From NCBI GenBank assembly GCA_963693285.1, contig OY848919.1:4870436-4934435 (forward strand): DNA of 64,000 nt. Reading direction: 5' to 3'. Source of the stretch: Xestospongia muta (Eukaryota > Porifera > Demospongiae > Haplosclerida > Petrosiidae). Shown one piece after another: positions 11,401-22,838 of the stretch (position 1 is its first letter; each line of letters opens with the position of its first letter). The position numbers were made by a program, and so were the translations under genes. The notes beneath the pieces were generated by a model. The model ran no database searches. It worked only from the letters and a program-made list of their open reading frames with translations, and was not told the origin of the DNA.

Positions 11401-14400
11401 TGGCATATTTACGAGTTGTTAAATGTATACTAACAGGACCACCAGGTGCTGGTAAAAGTACTTTGAAGAAGAGGTTATTGAATGAGTCTCTTATAGAACC
11501 TTCTCTTAGTACTGGTGTAGTTGATGCAGCAGTATTGGTAGATTCCTTTCGTAAACTCCAACAACAAGGTGGTATGGTTCCTTGTCTACAAAATGTCACT
11601 GATTGGAATAAACAAAATGTAGATGAAGAAGCTGTGTTTATACTGGAATCTGTGTCCAGTAACACAGCTGGACAACATCAGATCAAACCTATTAGGCGTA
11701 AGAAGTACAAGACTTCATCAAATCAAATGTCATCATTATTGACTGCATTTGTTAGTGCAAGTCATGAAAATTTAGACAGTAGATTAACAGATCAATTAGC
11801 TGATGAAGAAAATACTGTGGACTGGGAGACTCTCATCTCAGCTGACATTGAAGGGAAAGAAGGATGTCAAGTACAAGAAATAATTGAAAATAGTAAAGAT
11901 GATAGTTCCAAAGCAAAAGCTGTTAAAGTTTTGTCAGAAACTGTCCAAACTATTCCTGTCACTGAAAGAGAAAAATATGAAGAGAAAACTAGACAAATTA
12001 GTCAAGACAATCATGCAATGTTACATATCATTGACACTGGAGGACAACCTGAATTTCATGAAATATTACCAGCTCTTATCACTGGTCCAGCTATTAATTT
12101 ACTAGTTTTCAAGTTAACAGAAGACTTGAGAAGTCGTTATCATATTACCTATCGATCATCTACTGGTGAATCACAACCTTATGAAACATCTCTTACTCAT
12201 GAAGAAGTCATCTTTCGTTCATTAGCTAGTATAGCTTGTTTGAGACAAAATACTATTGGATGGAGTTTTAAAGAGTCACCAATTGATGATGATTCAGAAC
12301 CTGCTGCATTCCTTATTGCTACCCACAGAGATCAAGTAGATGATAGTAAAGTGACTGAAGTTAATGAACAACTCAAAGCTAAAATACAGAAGTCCAAATT
12401 GTTTCATGAAAATTTAGTTCAGTTTGCAAGCTCAGATCAATTGATACATGCTATTGATACCACATATGACATATTAGAGATTGATGAATTACGAAATATG
12501 CTTCACAAAGTCATCTCTAACAAATTCCAAGAGTTGCCTATTCCAGTGTCTTGGTGTACATTTAGTGTCAAGTTAAGAAAGATTAACAAGTCTCTACATG
12601 ACATTAATTCTTGCTATAAGTTAGCATTGGAATGTGGTATCACTGACAAAGAAGACTTTATGTTTGCCCTCTGGTTTCTCCATCACAGAGTAGGTAGTAT
12701 TATGTACTATCCAGAGGTGAATGGACTAAAAGACATTGTCATTACTGACTTACAACTAGTATTTGATCGTATTACACATCTCATCACATCTTGTTTTACC
12801 TTTAAGTCATCAGGAAATGCTGCTTTAGAAAATGAGTTTCGTACAACAGGTCGATTTACAGAGGATGATATTATAAAACTTTCAAAGAAATCAGATGATC
12901 CTCTTTCACCTGTTATACTTGTATCACTTCTAAGACATCTTCATATTGTAGCTGGACCTATGTCTATTAAAAATGACCAAAAATATTATTTTATGCCTTG
13001 TGCTCTCAAACCTGCTGCAGTAGAAGAAGAACAAAAGGATGAGCTTGTGTGTCCTGTTCCTTTGTTAATATACTTTGAATGTGGCTACTGTCCTGTAGGA
13101 GTATTCTGTTGTCTAGTAGTTCATTTACTAAGCAAAACACAGTTATTAGAAATGAACTGGACTTTACACCATACACCTCATTTTCGTAACAAAATTACCT
13201 TTAGAATAGGGAAATTCTACCATTTGGTCACACTTGTTTGTCGAGCTACTTACCTAGAAATATGGGCTGATCCTACCATTTCTACAGTGCCTTTCTATGA
13301 AATATATCAGACTCTTGACAAAGCTATAAAGACAGTGACTCAATCATTACATTATATGTACAAGTCTTGTCACTTCTTTGGATTTCCATGTACTACTTGT
13401 CAATGTTCATCTCCTCATCCTGCTATATGTGAATATGATGATCCTGTAGCTGCTAAATGTGTACAAGGAGGAGAAGTAATGTTACTAGGAATGCAACATA
13501 CTATTTGGCTTGATGAGGTATGGTTGTGTTAATTGATAAAGGGATATGTATGTATCTATTTCTCTATTTTTAGCACACTAAAAGACACAGTGAAGATCAA
13601 TGTGCACAAGTTGCCTCAAGTCATAACACTGTTGTTTCAGGTAAATATAATACCATGATAGTCATGTAAATATGGTGACTATACTGTATATAACTTTTAT
13701 AATACTATTTTTTGTCTATTTTACTTGCTTACTTGATTACTTGCTGTGTTCGAATTCACACACCTTAACAATAGTAATAAGTCAATTGTTGATTTTCATA
13801 TTATTTGTATAGCACATTATTATATAAATTTTAAAAAAAGACTTAACAGTTAAATAGTGTATGCTATTAATAATATGCAGGAGAGCATTATTGAACAATT
13901 TTGGAATTTTGCTTAGCATTCTAAAGAACTACAAAATTAGAATAGTACTGGCATAACTAATCTTAGGTTATCTTGTTATTATTGATTATTGTTGTATGAC
14001 AACAAATTAAATTGAGTTTCACACCATTGTATATAATGACAACAAATTTGTTAGAATCAGCACTATAATTAATGTTGAATGTGATTGATAGAGTATTAAA
14101 GCTTTCCATATTTGCCTACTATACACTTGTGGCCCTTTCTTTTTAATAACAATTTTCCTTTGATATCACTTACATCAAAACCATCAAACTATATGTTCAT
14201 TAAAATGAGTCAAACAATGATAGAGGTAATGTTATTATTTTTTTATAATTTGATAGGAGTATATAGTTTATACAATGGATCAACTAAGTAGTATAAGAGC
14301 TATTTTACTATTCATCTTTGAAGAATACCTTAATTAAGCTAAATCTTAATTAATTTTTGTCTTTATGTGTTGTAAACAGAACATTGTGATTTCTTTTTGT

Positions 14401-16213
14401 ATTATTGTATCATTAACTAATACAAGAGACTTTAAGAAAATAAGGCTTACTTATTTTTAGTATATATTCTATTATATTTGTCACGTCCTCATATTGCTCT
14501 GTTTTATTTCATCAGATGCTAGATTTCTCAATAACAATGTATACCATATTACATTGACATTGTCTTGTTACAAATGATTAAGCACATAGCTCAATTGCAT
14601 CATTTCTGTTAAAAGTTATTTAATGTTTCTGTCTACTTATCAATTAGATTCTATATTCAACTCAGCTCCAGATAAACGTGATCTCCTTGAACTGTTAGCT
14701 GATATCAAACACCTGTGGTATAACATTGGAGAAGCATTAAGAGTTCCTTATACAGAGCTTATGAGTCTACAACATAGTCCTTTACCAGACTTAAATAAGT
14801 TATCATCAGTATTACAATGCTGGATTGATACGTGCACTACAGAAGTGACTTGGAACAGTATCATTACTGCTATGAAGAGCAAAATTGTTGAACAAGCTAA
14901 AGTTGGTGAAGAAATACAAAGACATGTTTTAGGTAATAGTCAGCAATACGACAGCAGTCATGTAACACCAAACAACTTGTTAAGTAATGAAAGATTGTCT
15001 ACAGAACAATGTAATGATGAACAAAGGAAGCAAAGTGAAGTTTTTTAATAACCAAATTTAATAATTTTTATATATTATTAGGAGAGGAAGAGGATTTCAA
15101 GAAGCAAAGAGTAATTGAGAGTGATTCTTATCTATCTGATACTAATTGTTCAGCTCAAATACATGATCATCAAAAGAGAAAGATCACAAAAGACAGTATG
15201 TATTGATATGGTTTTCTTTAAATGTCCCATTCATTATAGGAAAAACAAAGAGAATAGATTCTGTCCAGTCTGAAAATGACATGGACACAACATCTCGTAG
15301 GAAACATAGACACAATTATACATCACCTGATAGTGACTCAGAGTCATGTGACATATCAAGTGGATCTGGTAAACAGCTATCCAAGGAGAAGCATTACAAA
15401 AGAAAAAGAAGATTAAATATAAAGTCATTTTCATCAAAGAAACACTCAAGTTCACACAAGTTTCAAAAGAGAAAGAAAACTAAAGACAGTATGTTTAAAG
15501 AACTAAATTCTAATATTATTTATTTACACGACAGGAAAGAAACAGAAATCAAAAGAATTGTATTCTGACCAATCAGAGTCTGATGTTCATGTATCTCCTA
15601 GGAAAAAAAGACATCAACATACATCACCTGACAGTGACTTAGAGTCATATGACAAATCACATGAACACAGTAAAGAAGTTAGAAGTAAATTTTGTCAGAG
15701 AAAGTTACGAATATCCAACAAAAGAACATCGTCATTATCAAAAAGACAGTCCCAGAAACACAAAAGTAATTAGCATAAAAGAAATGTTATTTATTCATTC
15801 ACTTGCTACAGGAGTCAAGAAACAAAGAATAGAAGACAGTAATTCTGATCAATCTGATAATGATCATTTGTCCATTAAACCACAAACCTATCATAAATGT
15901 TCATCTACATCATCTAGTGACTCAGAAATATCAAATGGATGTAGTAAGGAACATGCTAATAGAGGGAAACATTATAAGAGAAAAGACATATTAGAGGAAA
16001 CACCAGGGATGTCTCCATTGTGTACAAGCAAAGAAAAGAAACGAAAAAGTAAATCTGATAAATATGGAGTTACACTTTAATATATCTCTAATGATTACAG
16101 GAGAAAAGAGACATAGAAAAGACGTCAGTGATTCTGATCAATCTGATGACCTCCATGTATCTAGAAAAAAAGGAGCTTACTCTAAGCAATCTTCTTCATC
16201 TGATAATAATTGA
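2496..16213 (+). CDS. Gene A: giant ankyrin-ROC-COR-Death protein with K/R/S-rich tail
   Basis: Eight coding exons are inferred from GT/AG sites and frame: 2496-13517, 13574-13640, 14648-15034, 15082-15195, 15240-15488, 15535-15765, 15812-16048 and 16101-16213 (stop TGA), giving about 4139 aa. The start is the ATG of MESYLVTQLFTACTRGDLES, conserved in all three paralogs. Residues 1 to about 2960 are ankyrin repeats, roughly 80-90 by estimate. A ROC-type GTPase follows, with P-loop GPPGAGKST (2981-2989), DTGGQ (3180-3184) and THRD (3276-3279). Then come a COR-like segment (about 3328-3505), a Cys-rich C-terminal region, a Death domain (about 3704-3795) and a basic Ser-rich tail. The order ANK-ROC-COR-Death matches DAPK1 minus its kinase. 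A cytoplasmic GTPase-regulated signalling or cell-death role is inferred. No signal peptide or membrane segment is evident. The long second intron is unusual. Confidence 0.85.
3147..8240 (+). repeat. 207-bp tandem ankyrin array (24 units plus a transitional 25th)
   Basis: The motif AGCDINAR recurs 24 times, followed by a variant GCYINAR. First and last copies lie at 3251 and 8219, and 4968 bp is exactly 24 x 207. Each unit encodes 69 residues, or two ANK repeats, with the backbone RPLHxACxFSGSVxLVSYLI and TILHxACxxN. Backbone nucleotides, including third codon positions, are almost invariant, which implies recent expansion or gene conversion. Differences concentrate at a few sites: the loop after NARG, the residue after TILH (R, M, S, W or K), the residue after RPLH (I, L or F) and the EKNQ/EENH/MKNH stretch. 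Gene B lacks this array. Confidence 0.97.
8241..11310 (+). repeat. 990-bp ankyrin super-repeats (3 copies, last merging into ROC)
   Basis: The landmark encoding GHGGYTLLHCACAS starts at about 8621, 9611 and 10601, spaced exactly 990 bp (330 residues, about ten ANK repeats). Each copy contains a characteristic insertion, KKKRSGNDLTDYLKIVNVVT or similar, that breaks the ANK periodicity. The arrangement is inherited by gene B, where the corresponding spacing is 786 bp because one two-ANK module is missing. Confidence 0.93.
11430..13030 (+). other. ROC GTPase and COR-like domains of gene A
   Basis: Visible motifs are G1 GPPGAGKST, G3 DTGGQPEFHEILPAL and G4 THRDQVD. G4 is THxD rather than NKxD, as is common in ROCO proteins. 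About 190 residues separate G1 from G3, far more than in ordinary Ras-like domains, and this insert is Ser/Asp/Glu-rich. The following segment (ELPIPVSWCTF, GITDKEDFMFALWFLHHRVG, VITDLQLVFDRI) resembles COR. The nucleotide sequence here is much closer to gene B than the ankyrin part is. Confidence 0.8.
13641..14647 (+). other. Expanded intron 2 of gene A (1007 bp)
   Basis: The donor GTAAAT follows exon 2, and the acceptor is CAATTAG before the Death-domain exon. The equivalent intron of gene B is only 120 bp (40364-40483), and other introns in both genes are 44-56 bp. The extra sequence of about 0.9 kb is AT-rich, and no coding or repeat family is recognised. An insertion in A or a deletion in B would both explain it. 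Confidence 0.7.
14648..15034 (+). other. Death-domain exon of gene A
   Basis: This phase 1-1 exon of 129 codons encodes a Death-fold signature: DLLELLADIKHLWYNIGEAL, then LPDLNKLSSVLQCWID and VTWNSIITAMKSKIVEQ. The spacing of the conserved Trp and Leu residues fits a six-helix Death domain. The N-terminal junction (G|AT making Asp) is consistent in genes A and B, which supports the splice model. Confidence 0.8.
15082..16213 (+). other. Tail exons 4-8 of gene A (K/R/S-rich, phase 1-1)
   Basis: Exons of 114, 249, 231, 237 and 113 nt are separated by 44-52-bp introns. All internal exons start and end in phase 1, so any could be duplicated or skipped without a frameshift. Repeated themes are a basic start (KTKR, KKQKSK), a DQSxxD motif, SPRKxRH, a TSPDSDSES-like acidic Ser block and a second basic cluster. 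The segment is probably disordered and heavily phosphorylatable. The basic clusters could act as nuclear-localisation signals, which is inference. Confidence 0.75.
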
Positions 16214-16959
16214 CTCATTTTAATTTGTACAAGAAAGACAGACAAAGCAATAATATCAACTTTAGTACTATAAATGTACAGTGTCTATTTTTATGATGAT
16301 ATGTGGAATTAGACTATCAATTATCAGAAGTTTGTTCCTCTCCTGTATCATTTGTCATCACTATACTGTGTTTATATGAAGGTATAAATCAAGACTATTA
16401 TCAAAATATAATTTATATTGTTATATTATTTAGTTTTATTCTTCAAAAGACTGTTGATTGGATACATATGAAGATTGCAACCAAATGACTTTAAAGAAAG
16501 GCTTTGCAGGTAATTCCTAGTAATATTGTACCACTATTAGTAGACAGAGAAATTATATATGTCAACCATCAAATTGAAATTTGTCATGTAATACATGTGT
16601 AATCCACTATTACAAAGAAACAAACAAATGTCCATGACCCCAATTTGAACTATGTCAATAAATATTGTAATGATATTATTATTTTTCATATTCTTTTCCC
16701 TGACACATCAACTTTCCATTGATATTTTATAGCTTATAATTTGATGAACTCAATACACAATAGTTTCCATGGCAACAACATGCACTGTATATCAGTATAG
16801 TATTACTATTTATTGTGTTCATTTACAGTGTTAGGTACTAAGACAAAGTGTACATGTTCCTTGATAATTTATAACTCAAAGTAAGATTGTTTCTGCGTTG
16901 ATTGTATCTTTGTATTGTCTAGTTTCTAGGTATATATTAATAATATCACTTTCTATAAT
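16214..16959. other. 3' flank of gene A, no gene recognised
   Basis: A candidate polyadenylation hexamer AATAAA lies at 16657-16662, about 445 bp after the stop. An X-box-like site lies at 16763-16776. No other coding sequence is supported. Confidence 0.4.
16763..16776. promoter_or_regulatory. X-box-like site GTTTCCATGGCAAC
   Basis: It differs from the canonical RFX X-box GTTGCCATGGCAAC at one base. It lies just outside the repeat field and has a different core from the sites inside it. Confidence 0.45.
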
Positions 16960-17458
16960 ATATGGAGATATTAACTGAAGTAAGTAGGACTCTTAGCATA
17001 ATAATATAATAATAATATATTATTATTTATTCTATATAGTATACTGATGTACTGACAAAGAAGACGTCAGAGATCAGAATGGAAAACTATCTATTATAGT
17101 ATATTTCCTATAATATATGGAGATATTAACTGAAGTAAGTAGGACTCTTAATACACTGTAATGTCATTTGTTGTATTGTTATCTATAATAACAGGTGTGT
17201 TCATCTCATGATATATCATTTACCTGTAGTACAATGTACTATGTACTACATATGTATAGAGATAATATGATATGAATGAAGTAGGAGAACTTTTGGAACA
17301 CTTTTCACATCTCTATATACAAAGTAAGTGATACTAACAGTTTAATATTATATATTATTGTAGTGTTTTAGCTGTCTGTTTTCAATGGACTATAGACTGT
17401 TCAGTAACTATATAACTTTATAAACTAGTTAACTAAAGAGTGACATTTGTGCTCTTAT

Positions 17459-17719
17459 CATAGGGGGCTGAGGGTGGGGGCGAAGGGGGCTGATGCCCCC
17501 CAACTTTTACATAGAGTTACTCATTTTGCATTCTAACATTTATTACTAGTAGATCTGCAAGAACTTGCCAAGGAGTTTGTTCAAAAAAATGATGAACGAA
17601 GAAAATATTTTGGTGCATTTTAATTCTCATTTTTAAAATGTATGCTTTGCATGTGAAACTGTGTACAAATATGTTCAGCCCCCCCCCCCCCCAACTTTTT
17701 TGAGCTTCCTCCGCCTATG
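17459..17719. mobile_element. 261-bp MITE-like insertion with CTTAT target duplication
   Basis: The insertion is flanked by CTTAT at 17454-17458 and 17720-17724. The paralogous repeat at about 45712-45730 reads GCTCTTATAGACACC with no insertion, a clean empty site. The ends are CATAGGGGGC and GCCTATG, giving short imperfect inverted termini. Inside are a G-rich tract near 17463-17485 and a 14-C run (17679-17692). Confidence 0.75.
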
Positions 17720-17871
17720 CTTATAGACACCAAAGGTAATTTTTATATTATATAATTATATCTATATATAGTACTATAGGAAATAATGGACTGTTTATTG
17801 ACTTCAATCTGTTAAGAATGACTTTATGTTGTATGTATGCTGCATTTCTTAGTGTATGTACACACCCATTG

Positions 17872-17884
17872 GTTGCTAGGCAAC
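17872..17884. promoter_or_regulatory. RFX/X-box-like site 1 (GTTGCTAGGCAAC)
   Basis: The half-sites GTTGC and GCAAC flank TAG. It lies in the context CATTGG-site-ATAGTGAC, about 150 bp after the MITE. Confidence 0.5.
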
Positions 17885-18424
17885 ATAGTGACATTTGATG
17901 AATGCTAATTTGTTTCAGTTTAAGTTCAGTGAGTTATAATAGATAGATGTATATATTGATAGTTACTAATGTTATCTTTTAATTGTGTAGTCAATATCAA
18001 TAACACTGTGTGATCTCTTATATAAGGAACTATTCTTTAATAGCTGGTATTGTTATTAATACTTTATCAAGTATTTTACCATTTCTATGGTTTTGGGTGT
18101 GGTCTATCAGGCTGTATAGCTCAGACAGTCTCGCATTGTTTAGTTACTAAAATTTTCATGTAGACACACCCACTTTAGTCTGGTAAGGGACAATGATCAC
18201 ATCCTCTTCATGTTTTCGACCTTCCATTATTCATATCCTCTAATAAATTTACACTGTAATTAATGATATAGGAATGTATGATTTACTTGTAATATATCAT
18301 TGTATATTCTATATAGTATACTGATGTACTGACAAAGAAGATGTCAGAAATCAGAATAAAGACTTAAGGATATGAAACAGTTATATTTCAATTCAACATA
18401 CATAGATGAATTACAATAGATAAT

Positions 18425-18900
18425 TCACTTAATACTGAATGATTGTCTACACAACAATGTAATAATGAACAAAAGAAACAAAGTAAGTAAGTTGTTCAAT
18501 GATCAAAACTCATTTAATTTAAACTAGTAGGAGAGGAAAGAGAGATTGCTAGTGGTTCTTATCTATCTGACATCAATTGTTTAATTCAAATACTGATCAT
18601 CAAAAAGAGAATGATTACTAAAGGTAGTATGTATTATTTTTATTTGATTTTATAAAGATAATGATGCTTTTATTGTAGGGGAAAATAAAGTAGATCCTTA
18701 CTTGTCTGAAAATGACATGGACACCATATCTCCTAGGAAACATAGATGAAATCGTACATCACCTGATGGTGAGTCAGATTATTGTGACAATTCAAGTTGG
18801 AAGGAAGTTTTATAAGAGAAAAGGGATGTCAGGAAGAGCATCAAATGTGTCTTCATTTGCAAGAGAACAAAGGAAACAAAAGGGTAAATTTGATAAGTAA
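18425..18900 (+). pseudogene. Relic tail exons of the ANK-Death gene (copy 1)
   Basis: Bases 18440-18485 match the 3' end of the Death-domain exon (GATTGTCTACACAACAATG), 18531-18625 match exon 4 and 18679-18880 match exon 5. Remnants of acceptors and donors remain. An in-frame TGA in the exon 5 copy, and the absence of any upstream ANK or GTPase sequence, make this a duplicated fragment rather than a gene. Confidence 0.75.
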
Positions 18901-19654
18901 GATTCTATAATTTAACAGGCTATATCCTCTTCTTTAGTCTGATAGATAGAGGGTCTAGGATCAAGATGACTATGTAAAGTTTGGACAACTACCCCACATT
19001 CCAGTAATACTGTAGGTTGCTCCAAGACTCTTCTCCCTTTCAAAAAGGAGGTCTAACTGACTAGATTAAATGATTACATATTTCTTTAAGTAAGTCACCC
19101 TTGAGTAGTGGCCATGTACCCTTGAATAGTAGCTCCTCCTCCTCCCATTGATGGCTATGAATTCAAATATACTAATATATCTAAAATGACTTTTAATATT
19201 TCAAAAGCACAATATTAAGTAGAGTCCAATCTGTTTATTTGGAACCTAAACATCAAAATACTTAGACTTTTTCCTTACTGTTACCACATTGTACACAACT
19301 ATCACTGGACATCATTCAAATCTCCCTAACCAACTTATAGATCTGCTAGAAACTTTGTGTTTTCATTAGTTAATAGAAAAAGAGTAAACAGCTTTGATAT
19401 TATGTTTTATTACAATATATGGTCTCATTGTAGTAGAATGTATGTATAAAGAAGATGGTCAATTTTGTACTGTGTTCAATGAGTGGTTGCTCAGAAATAT
19501 ATTCCAGAAGTAATTATGATTACATTTATTACTTCTTACGTGGAAGTTGTTAATGTACGTTAATATCCCTCTTGATTAAATACCACTTTCAAATAACAAC
19601 CTCTCACTTATCATGATTAAAATAAATAATGTACGTCACTATAGTCTATATTAT

Positions 19655-19765
19655 CACAGGACATGGAAAGAAGACTAATTCTGATTAAACTTCTGAAGAT
19701 TATTTGCCTTGAAAGTATGGAGATTATTCTAAGCAATTTTCATCATCTGATAATAACTAAGAATC
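19655..19765 (+). pseudogene. Relic of the final tail exon
   Basis: This stretch resembles the last coding exon of gene A (16101-16213), including the sequence around TCTAAGCAAT and TCATCTGATAATAA. It carries several changes and no partner exons. Confidence 0.55.
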
Positions 19766-19976
19766 ATTTGGATAATTAATGAAGAGATTAATAATGTGAG
19801 TTAATAATATGAAGTTAAATGTTGTAATGTATTGTTATAGGAGAGGATCACTTCTACTCCTAGTTAATATTATCTATACATAATACTATAGGAAATAATG
19901 GACTATTTACTGTTAAGAGTGACTTTATGTTGTGTGTATGCTGTATGTCTTAGTGTATATGCACACACACTGATTG

Positions 19977-19989
19977 GTTGCTAGGCAAC
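19977..19989. promoter_or_regulatory. RFX/X-box-like site 2
   Basis: This is an exact GTTGCTAGGCAAC, followed by ATAGTGGCC. Confidence 0.5.
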
Positions 19990-20800
19990 ATAGTGGCCAG
20001 TTGCTTTGTACTGATCCATTTTAGTTTGAGCTTAACACACACCCACTCTAGCTTGGTAAGTGTAATAGATACTGTGATAATATCCTCTTCTCTTATAACT
20101 AATTTTTTATTATTAATATCATCATTGTTATATCTCAGTTTACATTATTCATATCCCCTTATCAGTACACGCTGTAATTAGTGATATAGTAATAACTGAT
20201 TGTAATATATCATATGTATTCTATATAGTATACTGATGTACTGACAAAGAAGACGTCAGAGATCAGAATAGAAAACTATCTATTATAGTATATTTCCTAT
20301 GATATATGGAGATATTAACTGAAGTAAGTAGGACTCTTAACACACTGTAATGTCATTTGTTATATTGTTATCTACAATAACAGGTGTGTTCATCTCATGA
20401 TATATCATTTACCTGTAGTACAATGTACTATGTACTACATATGTATAGAGATAATATGATATGAATGAAGTAGAAAAACTTTTGGAACCCTTTACATCTC
20501 TATATACAAAGTAAGTGATACTAACAGTTTAATATCATATATTATTGTAGTGTTTTAGCTGTCTGTTTTCAATGGACTATAGACTGTTCAGTAACTATCT
20601 AACTTTATAAACTAGTTAACTAAAGAGTGACTATGGAGATCATAAAGTCAAATTTTGAATCAAAGGTATTTTTTTGCATTAAAAATTGTATTTATTTGTA
20701 ATATTTTAGGAAATAATGGACTATTTATTTTTAAGTACAGTCTGTTAAGAGTGACTTTATAATGTATGTATGCTATACTTCTTACTCATACACATGATTG

Positions 20801-20813
20801 GTTGCTAGGCAAC
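20801..20813. promoter_or_regulatory. RFX/X-box-like site 3
   Basis: This is an exact GTTGCTAGGCAAC. Its flank reads ATAATGG, matching the copy at 44050 rather than its neighbours. Confidence 0.5.
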
Positions 20814-21524
20814 ATAATGGACATTTGGTGAATGATGATCCATGTCACTTTCAGTTGTAAGAGATAGCTGTATAAATTACTAATTCTATCTTTTAATTGT
20901 GTAGTCAATATTAGTAACACTGTGTGATCTCTTTTATAAGGATATATCCTTTAATAGTAGGTATTACTATTAATACTTTAACAAATATTTTACTAAATCT
21001 CTCTTAGTAGCCACAGGATATGGTTGTGGGTGTGGTCTATCATACTGTATAACACAGACAGTCTCACATTGTTCACAGTACATGAGTTGAGTATGATAAC
21101 TAAAGTACACTGAAGGCACACCCACTTAAGCCTGGTAAGGATAGTAGGTGCCGTGGGTCACATCCTGTTGTCATTATATAATGTAATTATATATCTCAAT
21201 TATTCATATCCTCTCATTTATACAAAAAGAGCCACAGACACAGTGATACACCTAACAGTGTACAGTGTATAACATCTGTTATGTATATATGAAAATGATA
21301 TGTGGTCCTTTGATCTACATGTCAGTTCTTTACATATTGTAATATGATATAGGAATGTATGATTTACTTGTAATATATCATTGTATATTCTATATAGTAT
21401 ACTGATGTACTGACAAAGAAGATGTTAGAAATCAGAATGGAATCAGGACTTAAGTTTTTAAAGCAGTTATTTTTCATTTCAACATACATACCTGAATTGC
21501 AGTAATTATTTCACTTAATAGTGA

Positions 21525-21905
21525 GAGATTGTCTACACAACAATGTAATAATGAACAATGGAAATAAAGTAAGCAAATTTGTTCACTAACAAGCTTATTT
21601 GTTATAAATTGTTAGGAGAAGAAAAGATATTCAAGAAACAAAGAGCAATTGAGAGTAAGTCTTGTTTATGTGATAATCAATTGTTCAGTTCAAGAATATT
21701 ATCATCAAAAGAGAATGATAATAATGACAGAGAAGAGTAGATGTCCGAATATGACATGGACACAATATCTCCTACAAAACAGACATAATTTATACATAAT
21801 TCTATAGTGACTCACAATAATGTGACATCACATATGCCTGGTAAGGAACCAGATGGAGGAGAACCTTACAAAAGAAAAGGAAGATCACAGGTAATGTCAT
21901 CAAAT
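21525..21905 (+). pseudogene. Relic tail exons (copy 2)
   Basis: It begins with the Death-exon end signature GATTGTCTACACAACAATG. A GAAGAAAAGATATTCAAG segment corresponds to exon 4, and a degenerate exon 5 contains GACATGGACACAATATCTCC. Stops and deletions are present. Confidence 0.7.
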
Positions 21906-22020
21906 AGTAATTATATCTATATATAATACTACAGGATATAATGGACTATTTATTGAGTACAGTCTGTTAGGAGCAACTTTATGCACTGTGTGCTGTACCA
22001 CTTAGTGTACACACCCATTG

Positions 22021-22033
22021 GTTGCTAGGCAAC
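22021..22033. promoter_or_regulatory. RFX/X-box-like site 4
   Basis: This is an exact GTTGCTAGGCAAC. It corresponds to the copy at 47344 in the second unit. Confidence 0.5.
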
Positions 22034-22825
22034 ATAGTTGTCTACTGTCTAGTTGCTTTATCATAATTCATTTTTGTTTGAACTAAGGATGCACCAATGT
22101 AAACTAGGTAAGGGTATTAGATATCTCAATCATCCTCTCTCGTAGATAATTTCTTAATATTATATCTCAGTTTACATTAATCATATCCTCTTATCAGTAC
22201 ACACTGTAATTAGTGATATAGTAATAACTGATTGTAATATAATATTGTGTATTCTATATAGTATACTGATGTACTGACAAAGAAGACGTCAGAGATCAGA
22301 ATGGAAAACTATCTATTATAGTATATTTCCTATGATATATGGAGATATTAACTGAAGTAAGTATAACTCTTAACACACTGTAATGTCATCTGTTATATTG
22401 TTATCTACAATAACAGGTGTGTTCATCTCATGATATATCATTTACCTGTAGTACAATGTACTATGTACTACATATGTATAGAGATAATATGATATGGATG
22501 AAGTAGGAAAACATTTGGAACACTTTTCACAGCTCTATATACAAAGTAAGTGATACTAACAGTTTAATATCATATATTATTGTAGTGTTTTAGCTGTCTG
22601 TTTTCAATGGACTATAGACTGTTCTGTAACTATATAACTTTATAACTAGTTAACTAAAGAGTGACTATGGAGCTCATATAGACATCAAAGGTAATTCCTG
22701 TATTATATAATTATATCTATATATAATACTATAGGAAATAATGGACTGTTTATTGAGTACAGTCTGTTAGGAGTGACTTTATGTTGTATGTATGTTGTAG
22801 TTGTTAGTGTATGTAAACAGTGTTG

Positions 22826-22838
22826 GTTGCTAGGCAAC
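22826..22838. promoter_or_regulatory. RFX/X-box-like site 5
   Basis: This is an exact GTTGCTAGGCAAC, preceded by AACAGTGTTG. It corresponds to the copy at 48142. Confidence 0.5.

Noticed and set aside
2496..13532. Bacterial or endosymbiont ankyrin gene
   Set aside because: The exon joins to downstream exons with consistent phase, and a Death-domain exon plus spliceosomal introns indicate an animal gene.
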